Below are positions 21,520 through 32,266 of a stretch of DNA of 64,000 nt, one piece after another (the stretch's first letter is position 1; every line of letters begins with the position of its first letter). The stretch comes from Phytophthora colocasiae (Eukaryota > Oomycota > Peronosporomycetes > Peronosporales > Peronosporaceae): positions 372,001 through 436,000 of the forward strand of contig JAGKQI010000053.1 in NCBI GenBank assembly GCA_018806915.1, in the 5' to 3' direction. A program made the translations under genes and the position numbers. The notes beneath the pieces were generated by a model. It did not search any database, was not told the DNA's origin, and saw only the letters and a program-made list of their open reading frames with translations.

Positions 21520-22395
21520 TCACGCGACGTCGTCGGCGCGACCCTTGGGGGCTTGAAGTACCTCCAAGGATACCGGTAATACCGGTATTTTACCTTCTCT
21601 CAGGTGAATGCGATTCACCTGACCATCACTCATGTGACAAACATCATTCAGATGTTTATGCGTCAGGTGATTCACATTCACCTGACCATCACTCATGTGA
21701 CCTCGACCCTTCGGCTCAGATTTCTGAGTCGACACACATTTTCTCCCAACGACTCTCGGAGTCGTTGATGGTCGCCGGCAGCGATCGGAGGCAGCGGCGG
21801 CCGCTGCTGCCTCAACTGGGGATCCACATGCACCGGCCGGTGCATGTGCAGCACTGACAGGGCCATCGCTCTCTGTCGCGCATGTGTTGTTGAAGCGTAC
21901 GAGCGTACGCTTCTCCCAGTTGATCACCGGGTCATGCCGTGCAAGCCACGGCATGCCTAATACCAAGTCGAACTTATCGTCTAGATCCAAGACGATAAGA
22001 TCTTCTACAAACGTCCTTCGTTTGTAAGAAAAGCGCACACGGACTACGCGCTTCTCAGTCCTCACGGTGGCACCTGTTGCCAACCGCACCTCCAACACGC
22101 CGCGAGGCGTGTCGGCCTCTTCGAAGTCAAGCCTTCGAAGACTTCCCTGTCGAACAAAGTTGTTCGACGCGCCCGAGTCCACTAGGGCACGAAGAGAGTT
22201 CACTCTCTTCGACATCACGTTCACGATGACAAGGTTTGGCTTGTCATCTTGCAGCTTACAGCGAGAAACCTTCTCGCTGGGGGCAGCAGTCCTCATCGTC
22301 GCGTGTCCAAGCTCGACACGCGAGACTGCATCACCAGTAGGACGCCCCGCGTCTACTGGTCCTTGGCGTTTTTTGAACGCCCGCCCGCTGTGCAC
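21520..22395 (-). CDS. protease frame of C2 with linker
   Basis: Retropepsin with RALVDSGASNNF and LVLGMPWLARHDPVINW, continuing without a break into the Ala-rich linker that contains two copies of a HMSDGQVN motif. It overlaps gag by 43 bp in the -1 frame. It ends at the TGA that replaced TCA; two substitutions there also destroy a palindrome that is perfect in C1 (11599-11617). Confidence 0.85.
   Translation of the reverse strand: MHSGRAFKKRQGPVDAGRPTGDAVSRVELGHATMRTAAPSEKVSRCKLQDDKPNLVIVNVMSKRVNSLRALVDSGASNNFVRQGSLRRLDFEEADTPRGVLEVRLATGATVRTEKRVVRVRFSYKRRTFVEDLIVLDLDDKFDLVLGMPWLARHDPVINWEKRTLVRFNNTCATESDGPVSAAHAPAGACGSPVEAAAAAAASDRCRRPSTTPRVVGRKCVSTQKSEPKGRGHMSDGQVNVNHLTHKHLNDVCHMSDGQVNRIHLREGKIPVLPVSLEVLQAPKGRADDVA
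22334..22374 (-). promoter_or_regulatory. -1 ribosomal frameshift signal, gag to PR (C2)
   Basis: The arrangement is identical to C1: A AAA AAC at 22368-22374 (minus strand), eight-base spacer, 11-bp stem with one bulged C and a GGG loop at 22334-22359. The gag stop is inside the stem. Confidence 0.8.
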
Positions 22396-23339
22396 TTGCG
22401 TGCATAGTGACCGATGTTACCACACAGGTAACATCGAACCTTGACGTTCTTACGCTGCTGTTGACCAGCAGTCGTAGCACTCGAGAGGTCGATAGGTTCC
22501 GGACCTCCCGTCTTCACAACAGGACGCGCCGGCTTCGGCGCGTTCGCATGGAGTTTAGCTTGACGCCGGCTAAACTCCTCTTGCATTGCAAGGCTGATCG
22601 CCTCCTCGAGAGTATTCGGATACTCTCGAAAGAGATATGTTTTGACGGGACCATCTCTTAGTCCCTTCATGAACGTGACGACCTTGGTCGCCTCGTCGAT
22701 CGGGTTGGCCACTATGTTCGATACCAAGTATCGAGCACGCTGGGCAAAGGTGTGAACATCATCCTTGCCCTGTTGCAGATCGAGAAACTCCGCTCTCGAT
22801 CTGAACTCGTTCTTCGGAGGTTCAAACGCAAGCTTGAGTTCCTCTTTGAACACCTCGTACGTGCCGAAGCACGTAGAATCCGAGAGTCGGCGCCCATAGG
22901 CCCAACTCCTCGCACGTCCGCCAAGACATGACATGGCGAACGCGACCTTCGACATCGGATCGACGATACGTCGAGCCGCAACGGCTGTGTCGAGTTCGAC
23001 AAGCCACCGAAGGAGGGTCTCGTCCTCCTTCCCCGTGTAGGTACTCACGTGGAGTTTCAACGACTCCACTCGTGGCTTCGGAGAAGCCACCGAGGCAGCA
23101 ACATCTCGTTGCTCCTTAACAATGTACCCCAGAGCAACACCGTGTTGCTCTGTCGGCGATAGCGTACGAAGCATCGTCGCTACCGCTGCCTCTCCAATGA
23201 CTTGCGAGAGTCTTTGGAGAGCCTCCCACTCTGGGTCCGACAGGTGGGCACAGTCCGTGCGCGTCACGGACATGTGTGGGGTCCCAGTGGATCCCTGATC
23301 CATTGGGGGGTTCTCGACCCCGCGTTCGTATGACTCCAT
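22353..23339 (-). CDS. gag of C2 (complete)
   Basis: This is a 328-residue protein starting at the ATG at 23339, about 50 bp inside the 5' LTR. It has a short acidic head (SDPEWEALQRLSQVIGEAAV), the capsid core (LLRWLVELDTAVAARRIVDP through DLQQGKDDVHTFAQRARYLV) and one CCHC knuckle CYLCGNIGHYARKC at residues about 304-317. The length is typical of a small chromovirus gag. The last 43 bp overlap the protease. This is the best-preserved gag of family C in the window and defines the start that C1 has lost. Confidence 0.88.
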   Translation of the reverse strand: MESYERGVENPPMDQGSTGTPHMSVTRTDCAHLSDPEWEALQRLSQVIGEAAVATMLRTLSPTEQHGVALGYIVKEQRDVAASVASPKPRVESLKLHVSTYTGKEDETLLRWLVELDTAVAARRIVDPMSKVAFAMSCLGGRARSWAYGRRLSDSTCFGTYEVFKEELKLAFEPPKNEFRSRAEFLDLQQGKDDVHTFAQRARYLVSNIVANPIDEATKVVTFMKGLRDGPVKTYLFREYPNTLEEAISLAMQEEFSRRQAKLHANAPKPARPVVKTGGPEPIDLSSATTAGQQQRKNVKVRCYLCGNIGHYARKCTAGGRSKNAKDQ

Positions 23340-23388
23340 ACGAACGAACTGCAGTCGGTCGTGGGACGGACTACAATGTGCTACCAGG

Positions 23389-23848
23389 TGTAATGGGTCT
23401 ACCTAGACCTATTAGGTGGCGTACACGTGCGCTTACGTGTATGAGGAAGCGTGCAATTAGAATAGACTTAATTTAAGTATACTTATTTAAAGAAGTATAA
23501 TTAAATCAAATATAACTAAATTAAACTGCAAAATACCGTAAAATGAGAACTGTTATTGAATTTGGCATAAGCCAATTATGGACCTCCTAAAACTGTTTGT
23601 TATCTATTTCTAAAGGGTCTGCCAACGTGTGGTTGGCAGAAACTCTGCTCAATGATTGGTAGAAATCCGTTACTTTCTACCAATAATATGCACAAATGCA
23701 CAGGAACCACCCAATAATGTGGTTCGCCCATGTATCCTTTGGTGTGTACAGCACACCAAGGTCTGAGGCCCATTTCCAACCTCTAACAGTTATCCTAACT
23801 GTTAGAGTTACAAGTGGTACAACCACTTGTACGTGTAACCCCGTTACA
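23389..23848 (-). repeat. LTR 3 of family C (5' LTR of C2)
   Basis: It is 460 bp, TGTAATGGG to CCGTTACA. To its left the minus strand reads TGGTAGCAC (PBS-like). To its right element A resumes at the protease (AAGATCAATCATG), about 310 bp further on, by comparison with B, than where A was left at 6201. Confidence 0.92.
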
Positions 23849-26746
23849 AAGATCAATCATGAAAGAGCGATCTTGCTCCTGGACACTGGCGCCGAGGTAT
23901 CCATCTTGGATACCGCCTTTGCTCGTAAGGTTGGGTGCCACTTTGACACTAGTCAGAGACAGGAGTGTGTCGGGATCGGGGATAATGTGTACACCACCGA
24001 AGGGAGAACGAGGATCAAGATCACGCTTGCGGGATACTTGGTATACTTTTTCGATATTTGGATCGGGGATCTATCCGGACAAGACGCCATCTTAGGTATG
24101 GATTTCATGATCCCAGCTGGGGTCCGGATGGATCTAGCGAAGGGGTCGATGTGCTTACCTAACGAAGTGGGGATCCCGCTTAGTGGTCGCAAGAGATTAT
24201 ACGGGGAGAAGGTGAGATCGGTGAAATTGAAGGAAGATCTACATATCCCAGTTGGGGGATCTGAAGAGACTGCATCGAGAGTGAAATTATCGGCGACGGA
24301 GAAATTGTGGGTGACCAGAGGCGACCGATGTGTACCTACCGTGGTACCCGGTCGAACTCGGTACTTGGTGATCACGAATTTGAGCGAGAAGATTTTACGA
24401 TTGGATCACAGATTACATGTCGGAATGGTACTTGATCAAGAAAAAGTTCCTCGATCCCCCGGGTTTGTGTCGGTCGGATCCCGGCGCTAAATGGAGTGGC
24501 AGAATCTAGCTCTAGAAGCGACTGTGGACGCAAGACCGGAACCTCAAGAATCCGTGGAGATCCCCTTGCCGTCGGTCGAACGGCCGACCTACGTTACGCC
24601 GCGATCTATACTCCGTCGAGGTGGGACGGCCAAGACCGATCTTGATCCTGCACCGATATCGACATTGGAATCTCGATCACCATCAACCGACGCAGCCGAA
24701 GTCAAGGTCACTTTTCTCGAACCCAAACAGGATCCCATGGACACCCCAACGATTATGATCAGTTCCGACAGGACCCCGAGTGGCGAAGCTGGGGGCGGTG
24801 AGACTGAGACGAATGAGAGCTTGCCAGATCAGGCCCCAGATCGGACAGATCGGACATGCGAAGAAGAGATCGGGGTAAAAACAGAAAATCTAGATTTTAA
24901 AATCGAGATCGGACGTGTATCCGTCCCCATGGTTAAAGACACCCCGATCCTGACAGCCAAGGACGATAGACTTCGTGATCAATCAACGGATGAACTGGAT
25001 CCGACATCTCCTAAAGGGATCGAGAACGCCGATCAGACCCACTTACACGAAAGTGGCGATTTTTCGGCCGAAGATCTAGTCGATAATCTCGCGGTAGTAC
25101 CAGAAATCCAGATCTCCACCACTGAAGAAGTCAGGATTGAAGATCTGCAAGTAGGGAATCCGGCATCGGCTACCCGGAGGAGATCGAGAAACTTCGACAG
25201 ATTATTTGGAAGAGGCGACATCTCCTGATCGGGAAAGGAAACGCACTTCCACCAGCGGCCAAGGGTGTTATATGCGATATCGACGTGGGGGATGCGAAGC
25301 CGATCGCACAACGAGTCCGAAAGGTGGCGCCACAGTTCCGCGAGAAAGTATCGGATCTTATCAAAGGACTCCTAGCTGCCAAGATCATCCGACCATCGAC
25401 CTCGCCATGGGCATCGCCGATCGTGGTGATCATCAAGAAGAACGGTGTAGATATCCGACTATGCATCGATTATCGGCTGGTGAACGGTCTCACAAGGCTG
25501 ATGATCTACCCGATGCCCCTGATCAATGACCTGCTGGAAGATCTTGACAAGGTTCTGTGGTACTGTTCATTAGACATGGCGAGTGGATTCTGGGTCGTGT
25601 CAATGACCGATCGAGCTCGCGCGATCTCAGCTTTCATCACTCCATTTGGCCTTTTCGAGTGGAATCGTATGCCGTTCGGGCTGAAGAACGCCCCTCAGAT
25701 CTATCAACGCCTTGTGGACAACTCTCTATATGGATTTTTGAAGATCTCCCAGTCAGGAAATACGGAAGACTCTGCAGATGTGTTTGAATCAGGGATCCCG
25801 GAGGATCCTGGTCGCCCATCGGTTCTAGGTCGGAGATCATACATCGACGATATCCTGATCACGGCTGGATCATGGGACCAGATGTGCGATCGGGTGGAAG
25901 ACTTATTGGAGGCCTGTGATAAGTGGAATCTCTCGATCAGTGTGGCAAAGAGCTTCTGGGGCATGGATAAGGTGGAATATCTCGGACACAAAGTGTCGAT
26001 CGACGGATTAGAGGCGAACCCGAAAGACCTGAAGTCTCTGACGGATCTACCATTCCCTGGATCACTCCGATCCATGCAATCGTTCCTGGGAAGTTTGAAT
26101 TACTATAGCCGGTTCATCGAGGATTATGCGATCTATGCATCGGTCCTATATGAACTACGGGAGGTGGAGTTCGCAGAACTGAAGAAGCGACCCGATCTAC
26201 GAAAGATCATGGATAGCACGGACCCGATCACTCGAGATCTCGTTGCGCTTAAGTTGAATCAGGATGGATCACCAGACACCTCGACTCAAAAGGGGGATAG
26301 TACACCGGATCCCGACTTGGGGGCGATGCCTCCCCCCTGTTCAAGCGAGATCGAAGCCAATCTGGCCCCAAAAGCTGGCGACGAGAGGTGGGGTAGGGCA
26401 CACAGGGCGTTTACAGCCTTGAAAACCAAGATCGCGTCGACCCCGATCCTTCGTCACTTCGACATGACGAAGTTACCCGTGGTGATCGTGTATGCTAGTG
26501 ACTGGGCGATTTCCGCCGCACTAATGCAGGAACACGACCAGATCTACCACCCGGTCGCGTTTGCCAGCCGAACCTTGAAGACGAACGAGCTAAACTATAA
26601 TGTTGCCGAAAAGGAGGTGTTGGCTCTACTTCGGATCTTGGATCTACACTACACCCTGCTGGTGGGACGCCGGATCAAGGTCCTAACTCGACACTCCACG
26701 CTTGCCTGGCTGTTCAGGTCTGCCGGCCTCCAAGGACGTCTGGGAC
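23849..26746 (+). pseudogene. PR-RT-RNase H of element A
   Basis: The protease (LLLDTGAEVSIL) opens the stretch and is followed by a long acidic linker. The RT follows (LCIDYRLVNGLTRLM, then catalytic RRSYIDDILITAG) and then the gypsy-type RNase H (PVVIVYASDWAISAAL). Compared with B, the frame is cut by a TAC-to-TAA stop at 24488-24490 and by a one-base loss near 25170; from 25285 it is open again for about 490 codons. At about 26746 the sequence jumps from the end of RNase H straight to the last part of integrase. Residues still present are nearly identical to B, so the decay is recent. Confidence 0.9.
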
Positions 26747-27118
26747 CATATCTTCCCAGTGGTCCATGTCTCTAAGCTAAAGCTGGTACGGAATTTTCCG
26801 GATCGACCGCGGATCGAGTTGACGGTGGATGAAGCAGATCGGCTCGATTTCGATGAGATCCTCCTTCCGGAGGACAGTTGGGTCCCAGATCTGGATGCCG
26901 ATGAGTACGAGGTCGAACGTATCTCGGACATGCGAAGCGGGAAACGAACTCGCTACGGCCGGATCTATCGTGAATTCCTGGTGCGCTGGGTCGGTTATGA
27001 TGAGCCAACTTGGGTCGACGAAGCTGATCTTAACTGTGGAGCCATACTGAGCGCGTTCCTACGTGATCATGCTAACCGAAATCGGTTTGGCGTGATGCAG
27101 TCGCACGAAGAGGTGTAG
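26747..27118 (+). pseudogene. integrase C-terminus and chromodomain remnant of element A
   Basis: After the 2.0-kb deletion the frame carries the end of integrase (FPVVHVSKLKLVRNFPDRPRI) and a chromodomain-like tail (YREFLVRWVGYDEPTWVDE), stopping at 27118. It is nearly identical to the corresponding parts of B and E. The second RNase H and the DDE core are absent. Confidence 0.85.
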
Positions 27119-27487
27119 ACGCGGAGAGGGCGACGTGACCGGGCCATAACGCCGAGATCGCGGATGCAGATCTGGATGTCTATCTGGATCGGATGCGGAG
27201 ATTTTATATTTTTCGTGGAGATTTTATATTTTTCTTGTATATGCATGTGAAACCGGAGTGATTGGAAGGAAGGTGTGGAGATTTCGAAGATGTTAAATGG
27301 AGATCGGAACTATAGAGCAAGTATGGAGAAAAACGCGGATCCTTGGAGTTGGAAAATTACGTGGAATTGAAAGGAAGTTACATTGGCGTCGGGATCGCGT
27401 GGTGAGACACCGGATCGGGATGAAGAACATGTAGCCGATCGACCCCAGGCTTGGATGATAACGCTCGGACTGACCGGGATCGCGAGA
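27119..27487. other. convergent 3' ends of pol and antisense ORF in A
   Basis: No coding sign. The segment lies between the pol stop (plus) and the aORF stop (minus). It has an AT-rich patch with a tandem GAGATTTTATATTTTTC-like unit near 27199-27240, the place where both transcripts would need to end. The same arrangement and patch occur in E (36400-36774), and a weaker one in B (54962-55313). Confidence 0.6.
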
Positions 27488-30058
27488 TCAAGGGGTTCCA
27501 GGAGGCATAGGCGGAGCAGGTGGATTAAACCTGTTCTCGAGCCGAGGGATCTGCCGAGACGGGTGGTCGGCCGGTCGATCGCGGTAATGGTTGCGCCAAA
27601 GGTTCTCTTGATCGCATTTCGCCAACGCAGAGATCAGATCGGTGGGATCCGGTCGGTTCAGAGTCGACTGGGCCAGGTTGGCCATTCGGGAGGCCGATCC
27701 GGGATACCAGTATACCCGGTCGCGGATGGTGGGGAAGTGCAGGAAGTAGGGATCGAGCAGAAGATCGATGTCCGCCCACATCGCACACATCATAGGCAGG
27801 AATCGCCCCAACAGCTGCCGCTAACGTTCCCCAGTGCGGCTACGCCGTTGCCGACGTTCGAGGTAGTACCGATGAAGATCAGGGTCGGCTTCATACATCG
27901 CCTTCGTGATCTCGAGATAATGGGTCGATTCCCAGTAGGCCTGCAGGTGGTCTGACTCGTAAGTGGCGTAGGCATCCGCGATCTGCCCCAGCGGAGTTCC
28001 AGCACGACGATGTAGACCGAGATCGAAGGTGAGGGGGGCCGGTCGGTTGCGGAGCGCCTCCCAAGGTCGGGTAGCAAGTAGGGCCCGCACGTTGGGCCCA
28101 GTGATCAGGTTGGCTAACCAACCGACCCCAGCTCGGGGGGGGTCGGTTAGCCGGAGATCTCCCTGGGTAGAGGAATCCGAAGGGGGGGGGGGGGGTAGCA
28201 GCAACCTCTTGGACAGCGTGGAGAGAATCATACCGACGATCGCCAACGTTCCGACGAAGAGCGGATCCCACAGGAAGACATCACCAGCCGCGAACTGCCG
28301 GACATTCGCATACCCGGGAATAGACGAGCTGATCGCGAACAGAGGAGGGTTCAGCTGGGGGCGCGGCGAGCCACCAGGAGAGCCGCCACCCGGAGATCCC
28401 CCACCAGGGGGGCTCCCGCCGGCTGGACTACCCCTCGGAGATCCCTGAGGAGAAGTGATCGGGGTTTGTGGAGAACCACCCCCCGGAGGTGTCGGCTGCG
28501 CCGGAGGCGTCTGAGGAGCAGGCCCCCCTTGATCACCGGACGCCGGAGGAGGATTCCCATGCCGGCGGTGCCACGACAGTGATCGGAGTGTCATAATCCG
28601 AAGAGCGTCGTCGGATCCAGCGCCAGAATCCTCTTCGTCGTCGTCATGCTCCGGATCGGGTTTGCGTTTAGACCGATTCGAGCCGCCCTTCTTCGGGGGA
28701 GGTGTTTCCACGGTCACTTGCGAGGTGGCCTGGGTGCGATCTGTTTCCTCCGCATCCGGCCCAGTCGGGATCGCGGGTTCAGAACCCAGATCGAAGGGGT
28801 CTGGGCCTTCCTCGCTCTTCTCTTCGGGCTCGGTCGCCTGGGCCTGGCCACCAGGTTGGTCTCCAGCGGGAACGTCGGGTGTGGTCGCATCGTGATCGGT
28901 CGGGGGAGGCTCCGTCCGCGAAGCCTTGTGCGGGGGCGATGTAGCGAGATGGGGGCGGACTGAGAGCGCGTTTGACCCCCCGTTCATCTTGAGCGGCGCG
29001 GAGCCGAGAAACCATTTGATTTACGTCAGGACGTTGGTAGTCGCCCATACGTCATCTTCTGCCTGATCGTAGTTATCCTGCAATGCTTGAAGTCTCGCTT
29101 CTAACTCCTGCACTTCGGCATGTGTACCGATCAGATCATCCTCTACGACGAACAGAATATGAGTGATCGTGATCAGGTGGAGAGAGATCTAGACTACATG
29201 CGTACCTAGACGAGTGGACCGCTATCGCTCGGTGCTGAGATCCGTCTGCGCTCGGTCGCGATCGGCGAGCGCTTGGTCGCGTTCCACGAGTAGGCGATCC
29301 CGCTCCGAGGTGACACGGTTCAGTTCAGAGTTAGCGTGGACGAGTTGATCGATGGTCCGGTCGCGTTCGGCACCAATGTTGGTCAGGGAAGAGGTCGCTC
29401 GGGCGAAGTCCGCCAAGGCTCGATCTCGCTCAGCCAGGGCCAATCGGGTGGGAGCCCCGGTCGAAGGCGTGGGGCTGGAATCCAGTTGGAGATGCGCAAG
29501 ATCAGCCGAGATCCGGTTGTAGCTGGCCTTGGCGGTGACGGAGTCTTGCTTCGCCTCAGCCAGATCGCAAGCATGGATCCGGGCTTCCGCCTAGAGATCT
29601 TGGATCTCGTTAGTAGCTTGTTCCATCTCGTCAGTCAAACGATCCCGGTCCTCTGTGGCTCGATCTAGGTCCGCCTGGGCAGAGTTGAGACGCCGCGCGA
29701 ACTCGTCGCGTTCCGATCGGAGCTGGTGAATCGGCACGCGCAATCCGCCGAGATCAGAGGCTTCCTCCCAGGCGTGCGATCTCGTCCTGTTGATCCGCCC
29801 GGAACCGCTCCATGGCGTCAACATGAGCCCGAAGCTCCATGACGTCACGACTCAACTGATCACGTTCGTGCACCAGGCGATCCCGCCCTGGGTCGCCCGG
29901 CAAGGGCCCGGTCTCGTCGGGCGCGCTGGGTCTGGAACCGGACCTGACGAACGTCACGAGATGTCGGAGTGGGGAGATGGCGGACCGTCAGGAGATCTTG
30001 GGGAGTCGGGAAGTGTGGGCAGATAATCGCTCCCGGGATCACTTCCTTGTTGACTCAT
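27488..30058 (-). pseudogene. antisense ORF (aORF) of element A, unknown protein
   Basis: On the strand opposite to pol, an ATG at 30058 lies 129 bp inside the 3' LTR. In order it encodes a Ser/Pro/Asp-rich head (MSQQGSDPGS), coiled-coil segments rich in ERDQ/DRDR heptads (about 29222-29957), an acidic and Pro/Gly-rich middle (28360-28960), and a conserved C-terminal domain (27488-28350). The last contains LTFDLGLHRRAGTPL, HYLEITKAMYEADPDLHRYY and LLDPYFLHFP. The frame is broken several times, for example near 27815 and at 29594. The C-terminal domain aligns with the one in B at roughly half identical residues. I do not recognise it; it is not gag, protease, RT, RNase H or integrase. Confidence 0.7.
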
Positions 30059-30173
30059 GGAGGCCGGAGAAAGTCGGGTGATGGTGGTCGAGGTGCTGTT
30101 GGGGTAACTTGTGCCTTGGACAGAAGATTGGAGAGAATGAGACCTGAAGTGGACCGAGACGGACCAACTTGCA

Positions 30174-31622
30174 GGCTGGGGGCGGATGTGGTGAAGCGCG
30201 AATAAGAAATCCGAGAAAAGGCAACGTCAGGCCCAGAGAGAGTCGGATCAAGCGTCTGGCGAAGCAAGATACCGGCTGATGGCCCCAGATTGCGCGAACG
30301 ACGGCTGACGAATGGACCCGGGTCAATAATCGTCTTGATCTCTCCGCAAGTGGATAATGGATGGCGTCTTGGTCGAGTGAGACTAAGCGATCAGAGAGCC
30401 CCGCCGTAAGGTCTCACGTAGTGGCTCAGCCCCAGGGAGGCGGAGACCAAAGCAGCGGCAGATCGGGACAGGCACGATCTGCTGTGGACCGACGACGACC
30501 TGATCGTGAGACGCCGCCGAAAAGGGGGCCGATATCCAACGATCAGTGTGAATCGCACAAGATCAGTGACGCTACACACCGTGTTAAGCCGAAGGAGATT
30601 CGAAGAGTACCCAAGGAAGCAGTCATGCGGAGGTCATCCCAAGAGGTGATTTCTGGTTCGAACAATGGCGGCAGCATCAGTCGCACGGGGGAGCGATGCT
30701 CAAGTGCAGGGAGATCGCGATCTTAAAATATCGGTGGTGCGGAGATACGAGATAAAGTGAGAAGATTGCCGATCAGGACCATTGTTCAAGCTGGCCGATC
30801 AAGGCTACGGTCAAGGCTACTGTTCAGAGCAGCTGATCAAGACTGCCAATCGAGATCGAGATCGGTGATCGAGATCGCGATCAAGGGTTAGGTGGGATCG
30901 AGATCGAGGATCGGAGGAGCAGTTGTGTAGCCGGATGTCAGGTGATCGTAGGATAGCAGATGAGGATGGGACTAGTAGACATAGGAATAACCATAAACAG
31001 AATCGAATTTGCTCTGGACCTCACTAGTGCCTTCGTCCAAGACTGGAACCGGGAATTACATTGGCCCACCAGCATCAAGAAGGTAAGGAGAAGAGATCTA
31101 GTATAGAGGTTATAACTGGATAATACATTGGCCAGTTTTACCCTATCTAGTGATCTATCCTTTACGTGCGAACTACGGATCGGAAGGAATTGGCTGCTTG
31201 GCCTGACGATCTCGTCGACTCTCAACCCATCAAGACACCCGCTATAGGAAGCGGCAAGCATCGCAAAGGAAGGGATCAGATCCCCAACATTGGACCTTTG
31301 GAAGACCTGGATCGAAGACCAGGCGACCGGATCAAGGCTCGAGAACTCGCCCACGACCCGGATCAACCCCTCCGAGGTAGAGTGAAGTATTCCCACGCTA
31401 TCTCATCACCCCTGCGTCACCCAAGACATTCTTCTCGTCCCAAGACAACTTCAGAAGTCGCCTGGAAGAGCGTAACCCGCCTACCGACGGGTACACAAGG
31501 TAAACACTACACGCAGCAAGATCACGGATCATCGGGGGACCCCCTCCGTTAGTCGGTGTCTGGGCGCGAGTGGCGATCGCGATCGGCCTCAACCAGATTT
31601 TGGCCAGATCCGCTCCACCACA
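30174..31622 (+). repeat. polypurine tract and 3' LTR of element A
   Basis: The tract AGGCTGGGGGCGGA lies directly before the LTR, which runs from 30187 (TGTGGTG) to 31622 (CACCACA), 1436 bp. It lacks the 174-bp insertion of the 5' LTR and otherwise differs by scattered bases. It is followed by the AACG duplication and copia gag. The antisense ORF starts just outside its inner edge, so this LTR may act as a bidirectional promoter. Confidence 0.9.
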
Positions 31623-32266
31623 AACGTATAAGGGTTTCATCAGAGATGGCCGAGACAAAGAGGCCATTTGCTTTGCGATATCTGCTATTTCAACAGTCCT
31701 TCACGTTAGAAGACCAGTTGTCGTTGAAGAGTTCCTTGCCCAGGACAAGCTGGGCCATGGTTGAGACGTTTAGACCTGTAAGCACTCGCAGGAGCCAAGC
31801 AGGGTAATCCTCCGGCTTGGACAGCTTTTTGTCCACCTGCAGGGTCACTACGGCTGCTACTCGATTCATTTTGTCCTCAGGTTCAGTGTCAGCTTTTCTG
31901 CGGCTCGCGGAGCTACTTCAAAAGGTGTCTTCTCGGCGAACTGGGGGAGAAGGCGACCGTTCTTTCAATGAGCGAACGGTCAGTTGCCAGTTTGCTGTCT
32001 CCTTCTCTTCTACAGGTTTGGCCAATGAGCGTTGCCCATGATTCCGCCAATGAAAATACAGAATCTTTCACTGTCACAGGTACCCGAGAGTGATGGTCAC
32101 CAATCGTCGGATTGGAACTTTCAGTCAAATCTCCTTTCTCATCAGAGTCGGCGCAATTTGATCCCGAGGGCACCGCTCCTGTTGCAGTCTGGTTGTCTCC
32201 TTTGCATCGCTGCTCCGCACCACTGGAACGTTTGTTGTCTTGGCTTGCTTCTGTTGTTGGGCTTGT
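31623..32266 (-). pseudogene. copia gag start and leader (right fragment)
   Basis: This is the continuation of the copia element from 2602. The gag ATG is at 31869-31867 on the minus strand, followed by a typical copia gag N-terminus (LSKPEDYPAWLLRVLTGL). One in-frame TGA lies at 31690-31692. The frame then reaches the AACG site, where it joins 2602. Upstream (31870-32266) is non-coding leader. At 32208-32225 the minus strand reads TGGTGCGGAGCAGCGATG, a possible primer site one base after a CA that could end the copia 5' LTR; if so, only about 40 bp of that LTR are present before element E. That last point is weak. Confidence 0.8.

Larger units (their letters stand above)
6202..23848. repeat. 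dense array of short inverted repeats across all of family C
   Basis: Reading the DNA shows consecutive short hairpins through LTRs, gag, protease, pol and antisense ORF. Examples with arm length and loop: 6587-6609 (10, 3), 6614-6634 (9, 3), 9430-9447 (7, 4), 9499-9522 (12 with one mismatch, 0), 9576-9600 (10, 5), 9660-9685 (8, 10), 9693-9713 (8, 5), 9807-9830 (11, 2), 10105-10130 (10, 6), 10235-10256 (10, 2), 11919-11942 (12, 0), 12321-12344 (9, 6). In 9421-9840 they come about every 50 bp. The inserted piggyBac element (17733-20201) is not part of the pattern. See the findings for what it may mean. Confidence 0.85.
13481..23848 (-). mobile_element. Ty3/gypsy element C2, split by a piggyBac-like transposon
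   Basis: It has the same family and order as C1. Its coding parts are better kept: gag is complete from 23339, PR with the linker is open, and integrase is open. Pol is interrupted by the DNA transposon 17733-20201. A TCA-to-TGA change (21518-21520) ends the PR-linker frame, and a duplicated unit near 20770-20930 alters the linker. Without the insertion and the stop it would be close to complete. Confidence 0.9.
2603..31622 (+). mobile_element. Ty3/gypsy element A (dual RNase H clade), degenerate and nested
   Basis: Paired LTRs (2603-4224 and 30187-31622) begin TGTGGTG, end CACCACA and are flanked by AACG. Inside are a PBS, gag, a PR-RT-RNase H remnant, the chromodomain end of integrase, and an antisense ORF before the 3' LTR. 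Compared with the related element B the copy is dead. Its gag has an internal deletion of about 0.36 kb and a CGA-to-TGA stop at 5934. About 0.31 kb is missing where family C sits. The protease frame has a stop at 24488, there is a one-base loss near 25170, and about 2.0 kb covering the second RNase H and the integrase core is deleted at about 26746. It could only have moved with help in trans, or it decayed after insertion. Confidence 0.9.

Noticed and set aside
28183..28196. Run of 13-14 G (and the C run near 35696-35709) as a regulatory tract
   Set aside because: It lies in the Pro-coding part of the aORF and is more simply an unstable homopolymer and a likely source of frame errors.
32208..32227. 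Definite copia 5' LTR end and PBS
   Set aside because: The 18-mer has the shape of a primer site, but the LTR beyond it is cut by E and no second copy is in the window, so it is mentioned only as weak.
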